Part shown: one piece after another, positions 56,089 to 64,000 of the stretch | Position numbering within the stretch: position 1 is the stretch's first letter | How the letters are laid out: every line of letters begins with the position of its first letter | DNA from: an uncultured Eubacteriales bacterium | GTDB taxonomy: Bacteria > Bacillota > Clostridia > Oscillospirales > Ruminococcaceae | Direction of reading: 5' to 3' | NCBI GenBank assembly: GCA_900319075.1 | Contig: ONMZ01000008.1 | Location: forward strand, 37,736 to 101,735 | DNA length: 64,000 nt | Translations under genes and position numbers: made by a program | The notes under the pieces: model-generated | The model's input: the letters and a program-made list of their open reading frames with translations, nothing else | What the model was told of the DNA's origin: nothing | The model's database searches: none

Positions 56089-57135
56089 TTGGTCATTGTT
56101 GATGAAAACGGGAAAATTGACATTCTTGCCATGCTCCCGGAAGAACTTGAGGAGAAGATATTGTCCCTTGGAGAAAAGAAATTCAGAGCCGGACAGATCT
56201 TTAACTGGCTTCACGTAAAACAAGTTGACAGCTTTTCTGAAATGACTGATATTTCTGCACAATTACGCACTGTCCTTGAAAATACATTTTGTATAAAATC
56301 ACTATTTGAGGCAAAAAAGCTTGAATCTTGTACCGATAATACTGTAAAATATTTATATGAGCTTTCAGACGGAAATCACATTGAATCTGTGCTTATGGAA
56401 TATGAACACGGAAACACCATTTGTGTGTCAACACAGGTCGGCTGTAAAATGGGCTGCAGGTTTTGTGCATCCACCATTGCAGGGTACAAAAGAGACCTGA
56501 CTTGCTCTGAAATACTCAGACAGGTCTACATGACGCAAAAGCTCAGCGGCAGAAAGATCAGCGGCGCTGTGCTTATGGGGATCGGTGAACCGCTGGATAA
56601 TTATGATAATGTTGTTAATTTCCTTAGAGTGATCTCGTGCGGTAAGGGAATGAATATGTCCCTTCGCCACGTGTCTGTATCGACTTGCGGCATCGTTCCG
56701 AGGATATATGATCTTGCAAAGCTAAAGCTTGGTATTACACTTTCTATTTCACTTCATTCGACAAATAATAAATCGAGAAGTGAGATAATGCCTATAAATG
56801 ATAAATATGATATAAATGAACTTATAAAGGCGTGTAAAGAGTATTTTAAAATAACGGGAAGGCGTATTTCCTTTGAGTATGCCCTTATAGACGGTCATAA
56901 CGACAGCAGGAAAGATGCCCTTGAGCTTTACGGACTTTTAAAGGATTTTGTTTGTCATATAAATATCATTCCCGTAAACAAGATAAAAGAGAGAAATTAT
57001 CACTCTGACAGAAAGGCAGCTTACAGATTTCAGAAGTATCTTGATGAGCTTGGTATGAATGCAACTGTCAGACGTACTCTTGGGGCAGATATAGATGCTG
57101 CCTGCGGACAGCTTCGCAGAGAGTATGAAATATGA
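56089..57135 (+). CDS. rlmN: 23S rRNA/tRNA adenine C2-methyltransferase RlmN
   Basis: 348 residues of the radical SAM superfamily with the CxxxCxxC cluster GCKMGCRFCASTIAG, and the conserved Cys pair (STCGIVPR and the C-terminal DAACGQLR). It makes 2-methyladenosine in 23S rRNA and some tRNAs. The TTG start at 56089 has AAGGTGA six bases before. Confidence 0.95.
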   Translation: MVIVDENGKIDILAMLPEELEEKILSLGEKKFRAGQIFNWLHVKQVDSFSEMTDISAQLRTVLENTFCIKSLFEAKKLESCTDNTVKYLYELSDGNHIESVLMEYEHGNTICVSTQVGCKMGCRFCASTIAGYKRDLTCSEILRQVYMTQKLSGRKISGAVLMGIGEPLDNYDNVVNFLRVISCGKGMNMSLRHVSVSTCGIVPRIYDLAKLKLGITLSISLHSTNNKSRSEIMPINDKYDINELIKACKEYFKITGRRISFEYALIDGHNDSRKDALELYGLLKDFVCHINIIPVNKIKERNYHSDRKAAYRFQKYLDELGMNATVRRTLGADIDAACGQLRREYEI

Positions 57136-57177
57136 ATAAGAGAATAATGATTACAACGTTGAAAGGTGGTGAATTGC

Positions 57178-57906
57178 TTGTTCTTGTCTTATAAAACTGA
57201 TATCGGAATGAAGAGAAGTGAAAATCAGGACCGTGTGTATGCCGAATTCCTTGATAATAATGCTTCTGTTTCAGTAGTATGTGACGGTATGGGTGGTGCA
57301 TCATCGGGCGGCGTTGCCAGTCAGCTTGCAATTGATTCTTTCATCAGCCGTATTAAGGAAAATTTCAGAAAAGATATGTCTGAGAATTCCATAAGGAATA
57401 TGATGCTTACATCTGTTCATTTTGCAAACACGGTGGTTTATGAAAACAGTAAGGCTGATATTGAGAAAAACGGAATGGGAACGACAATTGTTTCCGCTCT
57501 TGTTGTTGATAAAAAGGTCTATGTTGTCAGCGTTGGCGACAGCAGAGCTTATATTATGAATAAAGATGGTATCAAGCAGATCACTACGGATCATACTTAT
57601 GTTGAAATGCTTTATCGAAACGGTCAGATCACTGCCGAAGAAAAAGAGACCCATGAGCTTCGCAATGTTATCACAAGGGCTATCGGTGTCGAGGCAGATG
57701 TAGATGTTGATTATTTTGAGCTTGAAGAATATGGTAACTTTACGGTTTTGCTTTGCTCTGACGGCTTGTCTAAGTATTGTGACAGTGATCTTATATATAG
57801 TACTGTATTTGAGAAAAACCTCGATCAGGCTGCTGCTAAGCTGATCGGACACTCAAATGACAGCGGAGGTAAGGATAATATAACGGTTGCTATCGTTGCA
57901 AATTAG
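57178..57906 (+). CDS. stp: PP2C-type Ser/Thr phosphatase (partner of PrkC)
   Basis: 242 residues, the normal Stp/PrpC size, without an extra tail. Metal motifs: SENQDR, VCDGMGGASSGG, SVGDSRAYIM, LLCSDGLSKY and DNITVAIV. It is next to prkC, as in nearly all Firmicutes, and reverses its phosphorylations. The start is uncertain: TTG 57178 has AAGGTGG nine bases upstream, and GTG 57166 is an alternative on top of that site. Confidence 0.93.
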   Translation: MFLSYKTDIGMKRSENQDRVYAEFLDNNASVSVVCDGMGGASSGGVASQLAIDSFISRIKENFRKDMSENSIRNMMLTSVHFANTVVYENSKADIEKNGMGTTIVSALVVDKKVYVVSVGDSRAYIMNKDGIKQITTDHTYVEMLYRNGQITAEEKETHELRNVITRAIGVEADVDVDYFELEEYGNFTVLLCSDGLSKYCDSDLIYSTVFEKNLDQAAAKLIGHSNDSGGKDNITVAIVAN

Positions 57907-57946
57907 GATTGATCAGAACTTAAACAATGATATAGGAGTGGAAAAA

Positions 57947-60073
57947 ATGGATTCTAATATCGGTAAGAAGCTTGACGGCAGATATGAGTTAACAGAGCTT
58001 ATCGGTGTTGGCGGAATGGCTGATGTATATAAAGCCGTTGACGTCATGGAGGACCGTGAGGTAGCTGTCAAGATACTTAAACCTGAATTTGCTGAAAACG
58101 AGGAGTTCCTCAGAAGATTCAGAAATGAAAGTAAGGCTATTGCTGTTCTTTCTCACCCGAACATCGTAAAGATCTATGATGTGGGCTTTTCCGACGAGAT
58201 ACAGTATATAGTTATGGAATATATTGACGGCATAACTCTTAAAGAGTTTATTGAACAGCAAGGCGTTTTGAAGTGGAAAGATGCTCTGCATTTTGTTACC
58301 CAGATCCTCAGAGCGCTTCAGCATGCACATGATAAGGGAATCGTTCACCGTGATATCAAACCGCAGAATATAATGCTGTTTACCGACGGCACCATCAAGG
58401 TCATGGATTTTGGTATCGCACGTTTTTCTCGTATAGACGGCAAAACTCTTTCTGATAAGACTATCGGTTCTGTTCACTATATCTCACCTGAGCAGGCAAG
58501 AGGCGATCTTACCGATGAAAGGTCAGATATTTACTCAGTAGGCGCTATGCTCTATGAGATGATCACAGGACATAAGCCTTTTGACGGAGAAAATCCCGTT
58601 GCGATCGCTCTTAAACATATGCAGGATGATCTGGTCCTCCCAAGAGATATAATGCCTTCTGTTCCGGAAGCCCTTGAAGAGATCGTTGTCCATGCAATGG
58701 AGAAAGACCCTAATAACAGGTATCAGTCAGCCGCTGACATGATCAGAGATATAGATACGTTTAAGCTTAATCAGTCTGTGGTATTTGGATATAAAAACGG
58801 TGCAGCTCCTATCAGCAATGAAGTATATAATAACGATGATTATTATGACGATAATTATTACGATGATTACGACGAGGATTATTATGAGGATGAGGACGAT
58901 GCCGAGGACGATGTTCCTCAGAAGAAACGTTCCTACATAGTTCCTATCCTCCTTGCTGTAACTGTTGCAGTGGTTATAATGGCTTCGGTCATTGTATGTA
59001 TCACCGTTTTCAAATCCTTCGGCGGATCCAACGGAATGCATACAAGCTCTGTTGAGATACCAAACTTTGTTGGAATGAGTATTGTGGATGTTGAACAGCA
59101 GTGGAAAGACAAACTGCAGTTTGAGATCACAAATGAGAATAACAGCGAGTATGACGCCGGCATCATTTTCTGGCAGTCAGATACACCGGGTAAAACCGTT
59201 AAAGAGGGATATACCTGTACTTTAAAAGTAAGTAAAGGAAAACAGATGACAACGGTCCCGGAGGAGAAGAATAAGGCTAAAGAGGTCGCTGAAAGCGAAC
59301 TCAAGGCAGCAGGATTTGTTGTTTCTCTTACAAGTGAGTATAATGACGATGTTCCTAAGGGTTATGTTACAAAGACAGAGCCTGCAGGCGGTTCTGAGTA
59401 TCACGTTGGCGGTACCATAAAGATATTTGTAAGTGACGGTCCGTTCAATACTCAGGTCAAAGTACCAAAGGTAGTTGGTCTTACCCGTGAAAAGGCAGAG
59501 GAGCTTCTTAAAGAAAACAAGCTTAATGCTGTTGTTAAGGAAGTTGGACACGAAGGCGATAAGGGTATGGTAATTGCCCAGAGCGTTGACCCGGATGAAA
59601 GAGTAAACAGAGGCTCTGACATTGTTATCAGCGTATCAAAGGGTGAGGTCGATGAGTCTACTCTCACGCTCAAGCTTCCTATACCAAGCGGTGCAGAAGG
59701 ATCGTATTCCGTAATTGTTTATAATAACGCCAAGATCGTTGGTACAACAACAATGGATAAGGCTGAAACAGTTGCAGGTTCGTACTTTGAGCTTTCTGTA
59801 AAGGGTAAAAAGACCCAGTCGTTTACCATTCACGTAAGAAACAGCCAGACAGGCAAAACTGCGGCTCCGTATATTGTCTATAACGTTGACTTTGACAAGA
59901 AGACAGCCAACATAATTTCTGGTCCGTTTACCGATAAGTTCCTTGAGATAACTCCGACTACCACAAAGGAAACCACTAAACAGACTGAGGAATCAAAGAC
60001 AAAGAAAACGGAAGATACTACAAAAGCAACTGAAAAAACCGATAAAAAGCCTGATGAAACCGGCGGAGAATAA
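57947..60073 (+). CDS. prkC: Ser/Thr protein kinase with PASTA domains
   Basis: 708 residues. The Hanks kinase is complete: GVGGMADVYKA, ATP Lys42, HRDIKPQN with D136, DFG at 154-156. Residues 292-322 form an Asp/Tyr/Glu-rich juxtamembrane run, then a TM helix (about 329-354). Three PASTA repeats follow outside (about 368-431, 435-498, 504-567), a beta-rich domain to 665, and a Thr/Lys/Glu tail. PASTA repeats bind wall fragments or lipid II. ATG 57947 has AGGAGTG. It is probably autophosphorylating and couples wall state to division and translation. Confidence 0.95.
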   Translation: MDSNIGKKLDGRYELTELIGVGGMADVYKAVDVMEDREVAVKILKPEFAENEEFLRRFRNESKAIAVLSHPNIVKIYDVGFSDEIQYIVMEYIDGITLKEFIEQQGVLKWKDALHFVTQILRALQHAHDKGIVHRDIKPQNIMLFTDGTIKVMDFGIARFSRIDGKTLSDKTIGSVHYISPEQARGDLTDERSDIYSVGAMLYEMITGHKPFDGENPVAIALKHMQDDLVLPRDIMPSVPEALEEIVVHAMEKDPNNRYQSAADMIRDIDTFKLNQSVVFGYKNGAAPISNEVYNNDDYYDDNYYDDYDEDYYEDEDDAEDDVPQKKRSYIVPILLAVTVAVVIMASVIVCITVFKSFGGSNGMHTSSVEIPNFVGMSIVDVEQQWKDKLQFEITNENNSEYDAGIIFWQSDTPGKTVKEGYTCTLKVSKGKQMTTVPEEKNKAKEVAESELKAAGFVVSLTSEYNDDVPKGYVTKTEPAGGSEYHVGGTIKIFVSDGPFNTQVKVPKVVGLTREKAEELLKENKLNAVVKEVGHEGDKGMVIAQSVDPDERVNRGSDIVISVSKGEVDESTLTLKLPIPSGAEGSYSVIVYNNAKIVGTTTMDKAETVAGSYFELSVKGKKTQSFTIHVRNSQTGKTAAPYIVYNVDFDKKTANIISGPFTDKFLEITPTTTKETTKQTEESKTKKTEDTTKATEKTDKKPDETGGE

Positions 60074-60082
60074 TATCTGTAT

Positions 60083-60967
60083 ATGAATGGATTGATAACC
60101 AAAGCAATCGGAGGCCTCTACACTGTGGAAGCCTCCGACGGTGTTTATGAATGTAAAGCAAGGGGGATATTCCGTAAAAAGGGTATTTCCCCATGCTGCG
60201 GCGATAAGGTCGAGTTTACAGCTGAAAATAATGGCTATAGTCTTATTGAAAATATCCTTCCCAGAAGTTCCGAGATCATAAGACCACCTCTTGCAAACCT
60301 TGATGTTCTTGTTTTTGTATCTTCGGTTTGTGAGCCGAAACCAAACCTGTTTTTGCTTGACCAGTTTATTGCTGTTGCTGAATATAAAGGAATTGTCCCT
60401 GCGGTGGTATTCACCAAGATAGACAAACAGGATAGCTCCGCTCTTGCCGGGATCTACAGAAAAGCCGGCATAGAAGTTTTTGAGGTGAATAATATCACCT
60501 CTGAGGGAAGTGCAGGGCTGAAAGCATTTCTTGAAGGAAAACTGTCTGCCTTTACGGGCAATACCGGAGTAGGCAAGTCCTCTCTTATGAATTGTATTTT
60601 CCCCGATCTAAAACTGGCTACAAACGAGATAAGCGATAAACTCGGCAGAGGTAAGCATACTACCCGCCATGTGCAGCTCTATAAGCTTGAAAATGGCGGA
60701 TATATTGCCGATACCCCCGGTTTTTCATCATTTGATACTAATAGGTATGATATTATTTATAAAGAAAAACTTGCGGATTGCTTCTGTGAATTCAAGCCTT
60801 TTAAAGATAAATGCCGCTTTCCCGATTGCAGCCACACTAAAGAGAAAGGCTGTGCTGTTATCGAAGCTGTGGATAGCGGTAATATCCAGCAGTCAAGATA
60901 CGATAGCTATCTGAAAATGTATGATAATGCCAAACTATTAAAGGAGTGGGCGCATAAAAATGTGTGA
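60083..60967 (+). CDS. rsgA: ribosome small-subunit maturation GTPase RsgA
   Basis: 294 residues of the circularly permuted GTPase class: OB fold at the N-terminus, then G4-like TKID, G1 NTGVGKSSLMN and G3 DTPGF in the permuted order. The C-terminal zinc motif is CEFKPFKDKCRFPDCSHTKE. It acts late in 30S assembly. thiN starts inside its end (eight-base overlap). In many relatives rpe lies between; it is missing here. Confidence 0.95.
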   Translation: MNGLITKAIGGLYTVEASDGVYECKARGIFRKKGISPCCGDKVEFTAENNGYSLIENILPRSSEIIRPPLANLDVLVFVSSVCEPKPNLFLLDQFIAVAEYKGIVPAVVFTKIDKQDSSALAGIYRKAGIEVFEVNNITSEGSAGLKAFLEGKLSAFTGNTGVGKSSLMNCIFPDLKLATNEISDKLGRGKHTTRHVQLYKLENGGYIADTPGFSSFDTNRYDIIYKEKLADCFCEFKPFKDKCRFPDCSHTKEKGCAVIEAVDSGNIQQSRYDSYLKMYDNAKLLKEWAHKNV

Positions 60968-61583
60968 CTGTATCATCTTTGCAGGCTCTGAGCTTAATTT
61001 GAGCAGTTTTGATACGAAGGCTTTGAATAATAAGTTTGTTATATGTGCCGATAAGGGCGTTGTTCACGCTAAAAAGCTTGGGATCGCTCCCGACCTTATC
61101 GTAGGAGACTTTGACTCTTTAGGGTATAAGCCGGACAATGATTGCCGGATCATGAGCTTTGACCCCGAAAAAGACGATACGGATCTTATGATAGCTGTAA
61201 AAGAAGCTGTTAAGCGGAACAAAAAGTGTATAGAGATATATGGCGCCCTTGGCGGAAGGCTTGACCATACTATCGGTAATATACAGGCTCTTGCTTATGC
61301 TGTTCAAAATGGCGCATCTGCAAGCCTTATAAGCGACAGCGATATAGCGACCGTCTATAAGCCGGGGGAGTATGAGGTGAAAAATAAAAAAGGTTTTTCC
61401 CTTTCTCTTTTCAGCTTTTCGGAAAAAGTCTGTGCCTTGACCCTCTCAGGGGTCAAATATCCCCTTGAAAATGGGTGTATCACAAATTCATTTCCCATTG
61501 GCGTATCAAACGAAATAATTGGAGAAACTGCCGACATCGCCTTTGAAAAAGGATTGCTTTTATTGGTTATGTCCCGTTTGTAA
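60960..61583 (+). CDS. thiN: thiamine pyrophosphokinase
   Basis: 207 residues: ADKGV, GDFDS, DDTDLMIAVK and GGRLDHTIGN are the family motifs. It converts thiamine and ATP to thiamine diphosphate, AMP. The start overlaps rsgA. It is followed by spoVM as in other Firmicutes. Confidence 0.94.
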   Translation: MCDCIIFAGSELNLSSFDTKALNNKFVICADKGVVHAKKLGIAPDLIVGDFDSLGYKPDNDCRIMSFDPEKDDTDLMIAVKEAVKRNKKCIEIYGALGGRLDHTIGNIQALAYAVQNGASASLISDSDIATVYKPGEYEVKNKKGFSLSLFSFSEKVCALTLSGVKYPLENGCITNSFPIGVSNEIIGETADIAFEKGLLLLVMSRL

Positions 61584-61659
61584 CCACTTATGCCTGTTTT
61601 GAATAATATGTTGTTAAGCGTGCATGCTTTTCACTATATTCAGAACGGAGGCATTACTT

Positions 61660-61746
61660 ATGAAGGTCGTTGTGGTAAAAAGCCCAAAGATAGTTTCCGG
61701 GATCTTAAGATTGATTTTTAAGATCAAAAAAGAAGATAGTACATGA
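61660..61746 (+). CDS. spoVM: stage V sporulation protein M (tiny)
   Basis: 28 codons with GGAGG eight bases before ATG 61660. The product (MKVVVVKSPKIVSGILRLIF, then KIKKEDST) closely resembles Bacillus SpoVM (26 residues), an amphipathic helix that recognises the convex forespore membrane and anchors SpoIVA coat. The position right after thiN is the conserved one. It is closed by its own terminator. A sigma-E promoter is expected but I see only a weak candidate. Confidence 0.85.
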   Translation: MKVVVVKSPKIVSGILRLIFKIKKEDST

Positions 61747-61752
61747 ATAAGG

Positions 61753-61779
61753 TCCGCAGGATTCCCTGCGGATTTTTTT
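61753..61779 (+). terminator. terminator of spoVM
   Basis: TCCGCAGG / CCTGCGGA 8-bp stem, 4-base loop, seven T. Confidence 0.9.
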
Positions 61780-61783
61780 GCTA

Positions 61784-61812
61784 TTGCAAAAAATGTTGGA
61801 ATGTGATATAAT
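61784..61812 (+). promoter_or_regulatory. promoter of the dnaD-dnaI unit
   Basis: TTGCAA (61784-61789), 17-base spacer, TATAAT (61807-61812). Confidence 0.75.
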
Positions 61813-61848
61813 ATACAAGAAATTCTTGTGTGTTTTATGGTGAATGAT

Positions 61849-62877
61849 ATGGATTATAAGTTTGACATTGATTACTGGGGAGGACAGTTCTCTGTTCCGT
61901 GCAGCGTTGTAAGTGAATATCTGAAGACAAGTGACGGTAATTATGTCAAGGTCTTGCTGTGCATACTTGCATCCCCGGTCAGGACGGTATCTTCCGAGTA
62001 TATTTCTCAAGTCACTGGTGTGGATATAAATGTAGTAGACGATGCAGTGATCCATTGGACAAGCCTTGGCGTTATAAAAGTTCAAGGACTCAATAGCAGC
62101 GCCAACACAGCAGCTTTGCCGGCCTTGGCAGGGACTGTCCCGCACAAAGACAGTCTATCAGCTGTTAGCGAAAAGAAAAAAGAGTCTGAAAATAAAACTG
62201 AAAGAATAATCACAATAAAGTATACCCAGAAAGAGCTGCTTGAAAAAGCAAATTCCGATCCGGATCTGAAAAAACTATTTGATGAGATACAAAGCTTTCT
62301 TAAAAAGACTCTGAACGGTACCGAGCTTTCAAAACTTGTTGAGGTCTATGAGCTTTACGATTTTGATGTGCCCACAATTCTTATAACCGCCGAGTATCTC
62401 AGACTTATAGGAAAGTGTACTGTAAATTATCTTGCTGCCGTTTTAAGGGATTGGAATGAACGTGAGATAAACACATATAGTGAGGTTGAACGTGAGATAA
62501 ACAGGCTTACCGAGTATTACGACTACGAAAATATGGTCCGCAGATGCTTTGAAATGCCATATAAGCTCACTAAGAACCAAAAAGCTTATGCCGAAAAATG
62601 GCAGTCGATGGGGATAGGGGAGCCTTTGCTTGAAATAGCAAAGGAAAAATGCCTTGATGGCACTACCGGAAAACTAAATTTTGGATATATTGATAAGATC
62701 ATTGTTGAGTGGAACAAAAATGGCGTTAAAACTCCCAAAGATGTAGAAACTGCTGACGAAAAATACAGAAACAGCAAGAAAAAATTTGTCGGCAGCGATA
62801 AGGATAATTCGTACAGCGTTGATAAGGTCGAAAATATGATAAGGAATTTCTCTTCCGAAGGAGGGGACAAAAGGTAA
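61849..62877 (+). CDS. DnaD-domain primosome protein
   Basis: 342 residues. Two tandem DnaD-like C-terminal modules are visible: one around LFDEIQSFLKKTLNGTELSK with a VNYLAAVLRDWNE end, and one around NMVRRCFEMPYKLTKNQ with FGYIDKIIVEWNKNGVKT. The N-terminal 100 residues are winged-helix-like. DnaD/DnaB-type proteins remodel DNA and help load DnaC helicase. The start is ATG 61849 with GGTG six bases before; ATG 61837 has no site. The loader follows without a gap. Confidence 0.85.
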   Translation: MDYKFDIDYWGGQFSVPCSVVSEYLKTSDGNYVKVLLCILASPVRTVSSEYISQVTGVDINVVDDAVIHWTSLGVIKVQGLNSSANTAALPALAGTVPHKDSLSAVSEKKKESENKTERIITIKYTQKELLEKANSDPDLKKLFDEIQSFLKKTLNGTELSKLVEVYELYDFDVPTILITAEYLRLIGKCTVNYLAAVLRDWNEREINTYSEVEREINRLTEYYDYENMVRRCFEMPYKLTKNQKAYAEKWQSMGIGEPLLEIAKEKCLDGTTGKLNFGYIDKIIVEWNKNGVKTPKDVETADEKYRNSKKKFVGSDKDNSYSVDKVENMIRNFSSEGGDKR

Positions 62878-63846
62878 ATGAAATATACAGAACAAGCATT
62901 TTTAAAGGCTGATGCTGTGCTTTCTGACAGACGAAAAACTGCCGAATTACAGCTGCAAAAAAGATTTGATGAGGTAAGTAAGATCTCTCACGAGCTGATT
63001 GAAGTTGACAGAAAGATAAAAAGTCTGAATTTTGAGCTTTTGAAGGCTATTTCCAACAGGACCGCAGGCGTAAGCGCAAAGGATGCCGTTATTAAAATCA
63101 AGGAAAATAACCTTCAAGCGCACAAAAAGAAGGAAGATATACTAAAAAGCATCGGGTACCCTCCGGATTATCTTGAGCCTGTTTATCAGTGTTCAAAATG
63201 TATGGATACCGGCGAAGTTGACGGACATAGGTGTGAATGCTTTACAAAGCTTTTGGAAGAGTTTACTTTTGAACAGCGCTCTAAGGACTGTGAATTTGAA
63301 CTTCATGATTTTGATCAGTTCAAATTGGACCTTTATCCTAAGCATAATAATGACGGCGATCCATACGACCAGATGAGCAAGATCTATCAGAATTGTCTGT
63401 CTTACGCCGCCGGATTTGACTGCCGGTCTGATTCTTTGTTGTTTATCGGAAATACCGGACTTGGTAAGACTTTTATGTGCTCTTGCATAGCTAAATCGGT
63501 GCTTCAGAAAGGTTATACCGTTGTATTCAGATCTATTTTGAAGGTTATGGAGGATATACTTGCTGAACACTTTGGTAAAAGAACAGGCAATACCCTTGAT
63601 GATCTGAAAGATGCTGATCTGTTGATCCTTGATGATCTCGGTTCTGAATTCAGCGACCAGTCCGACCCCATGCTGTACCAGATTTTAAACGACAGGATAA
63701 ATCTGCACAAACCGACGATCGTAACAACAAATATGACAGCACAGCAAATAAACTCCAGATATAACGAAAGGATCTTTTCAAGGCTTTTTGGCGAGTTTAA
63801 AGTCTTACCGTTTATAGGAAACGATATTCGTTTTGAAAGAAAATAA
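62878..63846 (+). CDS. DnaI/DnaC-like helicase-loader ATPase
   Basis: 322 residues. The N-terminal half is helical with a zinc-binding set (CSKCMDTGEVDGHRCEC, about residues 104-120). The AAA+ half has Walker A GNTGLGKTFMCSCIAKS, Walker B LLILDDLGSE and sensor segment VTTNMTAQQIN. Such proteins load the replicative helicase (dnaB at 33456). The ribosome binding site AGGAGGGG lies in the end of the DnaD gene. The stop is followed at once by a repeat element. Confidence 0.9.
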   Translation: MKYTEQAFLKADAVLSDRRKTAELQLQKRFDEVSKISHELIEVDRKIKSLNFELLKAISNRTAGVSAKDAVIKIKENNLQAHKKKEDILKSIGYPPDYLEPVYQCSKCMDTGEVDGHRCECFTKLLEEFTFEQRSKDCEFELHDFDQFKLDLYPKHNNDGDPYDQMSKIYQNCLSYAAGFDCRSDSLLFIGNTGLGKTFMCSCIAKSVLQKGYTVVFRSILKVMEDILAEHFGKRTGNTLDDLKDADLLILDDLGSEFSDQSDPMLYQILNDRINLHKPTIVTTNMTAQQINSRYNERIFSRLFGEFKVLPFIGNDIRFERK

Positions 63847-64000
63847 AAAGACAGGTCTTAAGGGCAGTGTAAATATAGAAGTATTTTGACATTGTGTTTC
63901 AGAGGGGCACGCCCTCTCTTGCAGGGCGTCCCCTCTTCCAAAACAGTCCACCGGACTGTTTTGGAATTCACCCCTTGCGGAGCGCACGATGTATGAGGAT
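63847..64000. repeat. start of a second intergenic hairpin repeat (truncated by window end)
   Basis: Begins right after the stop codon of the loader gene. Its first 60 bases match the left end of the 14596-14850 element (AAGGGCAGTG, then ATATAGAAG). Two strong hairpins follow: AGAGGGGCACGCCCT with AGGGCGTCCCCTCT (63901-63936) and a perfect 12-bp stem CCAAAACAGTCC / GGACTGTTTTGG (63938-63964). No gene is seen. The rest lies outside the window. Confidence 0.6.

Overview
The window reads as chromosome from a low-to-mid GC, Gram-positive Firmicute of the Clostridia. A Ruminococcus-like member of the Oscillospiraceae/Ruminococcaceae is my best inference. The reasons are the gene orders (yqfC-yqfD-phoH-ybeY-dgkA-era-recO, gdpP-rplI-dnaB, gmk-rpoZ-priA-def-fmt-rsmB-rlmN-stp-prkC-rsgA-thiN-spoVM), the GatCAB amidotransferase, AGGAGG-type ribosome binding sites, and sporulation genes (yunB, yqfC, yqfD, ylbJ, spoVS, spoVM). 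Most of the window is housekeeping sequence. The accessory parts are the left end (1-2483), the Fic cassette (about 14566-16520) and the last 150 bases.

Region 1, 1-2556: the right-hand end of an integrated phage-like or integrative element, with small hypothetical genes and one frameshifted gene. It stops at a 42-base 3' half of a tRNA-Thr(GGT) gene (2484-2525), the footprint of integration into that tRNA. Region 2, 2585-14602: aspartokinase, a HAD phosphatase, a PP2C phosphatase with a long acidic tail, pyruvate kinase, YunB, DNA ligase, GatCAB and a zinc-ribbon membrane protein. Region 3, 14566-16520: a Fic protein gene bracketed by a roughly 100-base direct duplication of the junction between its two neighbours. 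The left copy is interrupted by a 255-base hairpin element with terminal inverted repeats. A related element starts at 63847.

Region 4, 16452-24806 (minus strand): tyrosine phosphatase, mutS2, recO, a tiny YqzL-like gene, era, dgkA, ybeY and phoH, then the sporulation pair yqfD-yqfC. Region 5, 24850-28816: ylbJ behind a good sigma-E-type promoter, a small cysteine-containing protein, and pcrA on the opposite strand. Region 6, 28857-39314 (plus strand): RNase J, the c-di-AMP phosphodiesterase GdpP, rplI, dnaB, tilS, ftsH, ymdB and spoVS. Region 7, 39395-46005 (minus strand): an eight-gene, tightly packed cluster coding an HD-domain protein, a YaiI/YqxD protein, a GH3 glycosidase, a double-ComEA-domain protein, two small membrane-associated proteins, a flavin reductase and a secreted zinc phospholipase C with a trefoil-like tail.

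Region 8, 46136-63846 (plus strand): glmS and a HAD phosphatase, then the yicC-remA-gmk-rpoZ-priA-def-fmt-rsmB-rlmN-stp-prkC-rsgA-thiN series. This ties together primosome restart, translation initiation chemistry, rRNA modification and Ser/Thr phosphosignalling. spoVM (28 codons), a DnaD-domain protein and a DnaI-like helicase loader follow. With dnaB and priA, these make most of a primosome in one window.

I see no CRISPR array, rRNA gene, intact tRNA gene or complete transposase gene. The clearest novelty candidates are the split duplication around the Fic cassette, the two-copy hairpin repeat family, the PP2C with its acidic tail and the phospholipase with a trefoil-like end. None of these is proof of a new system. 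Homology statements rest on motif recognition by eye.
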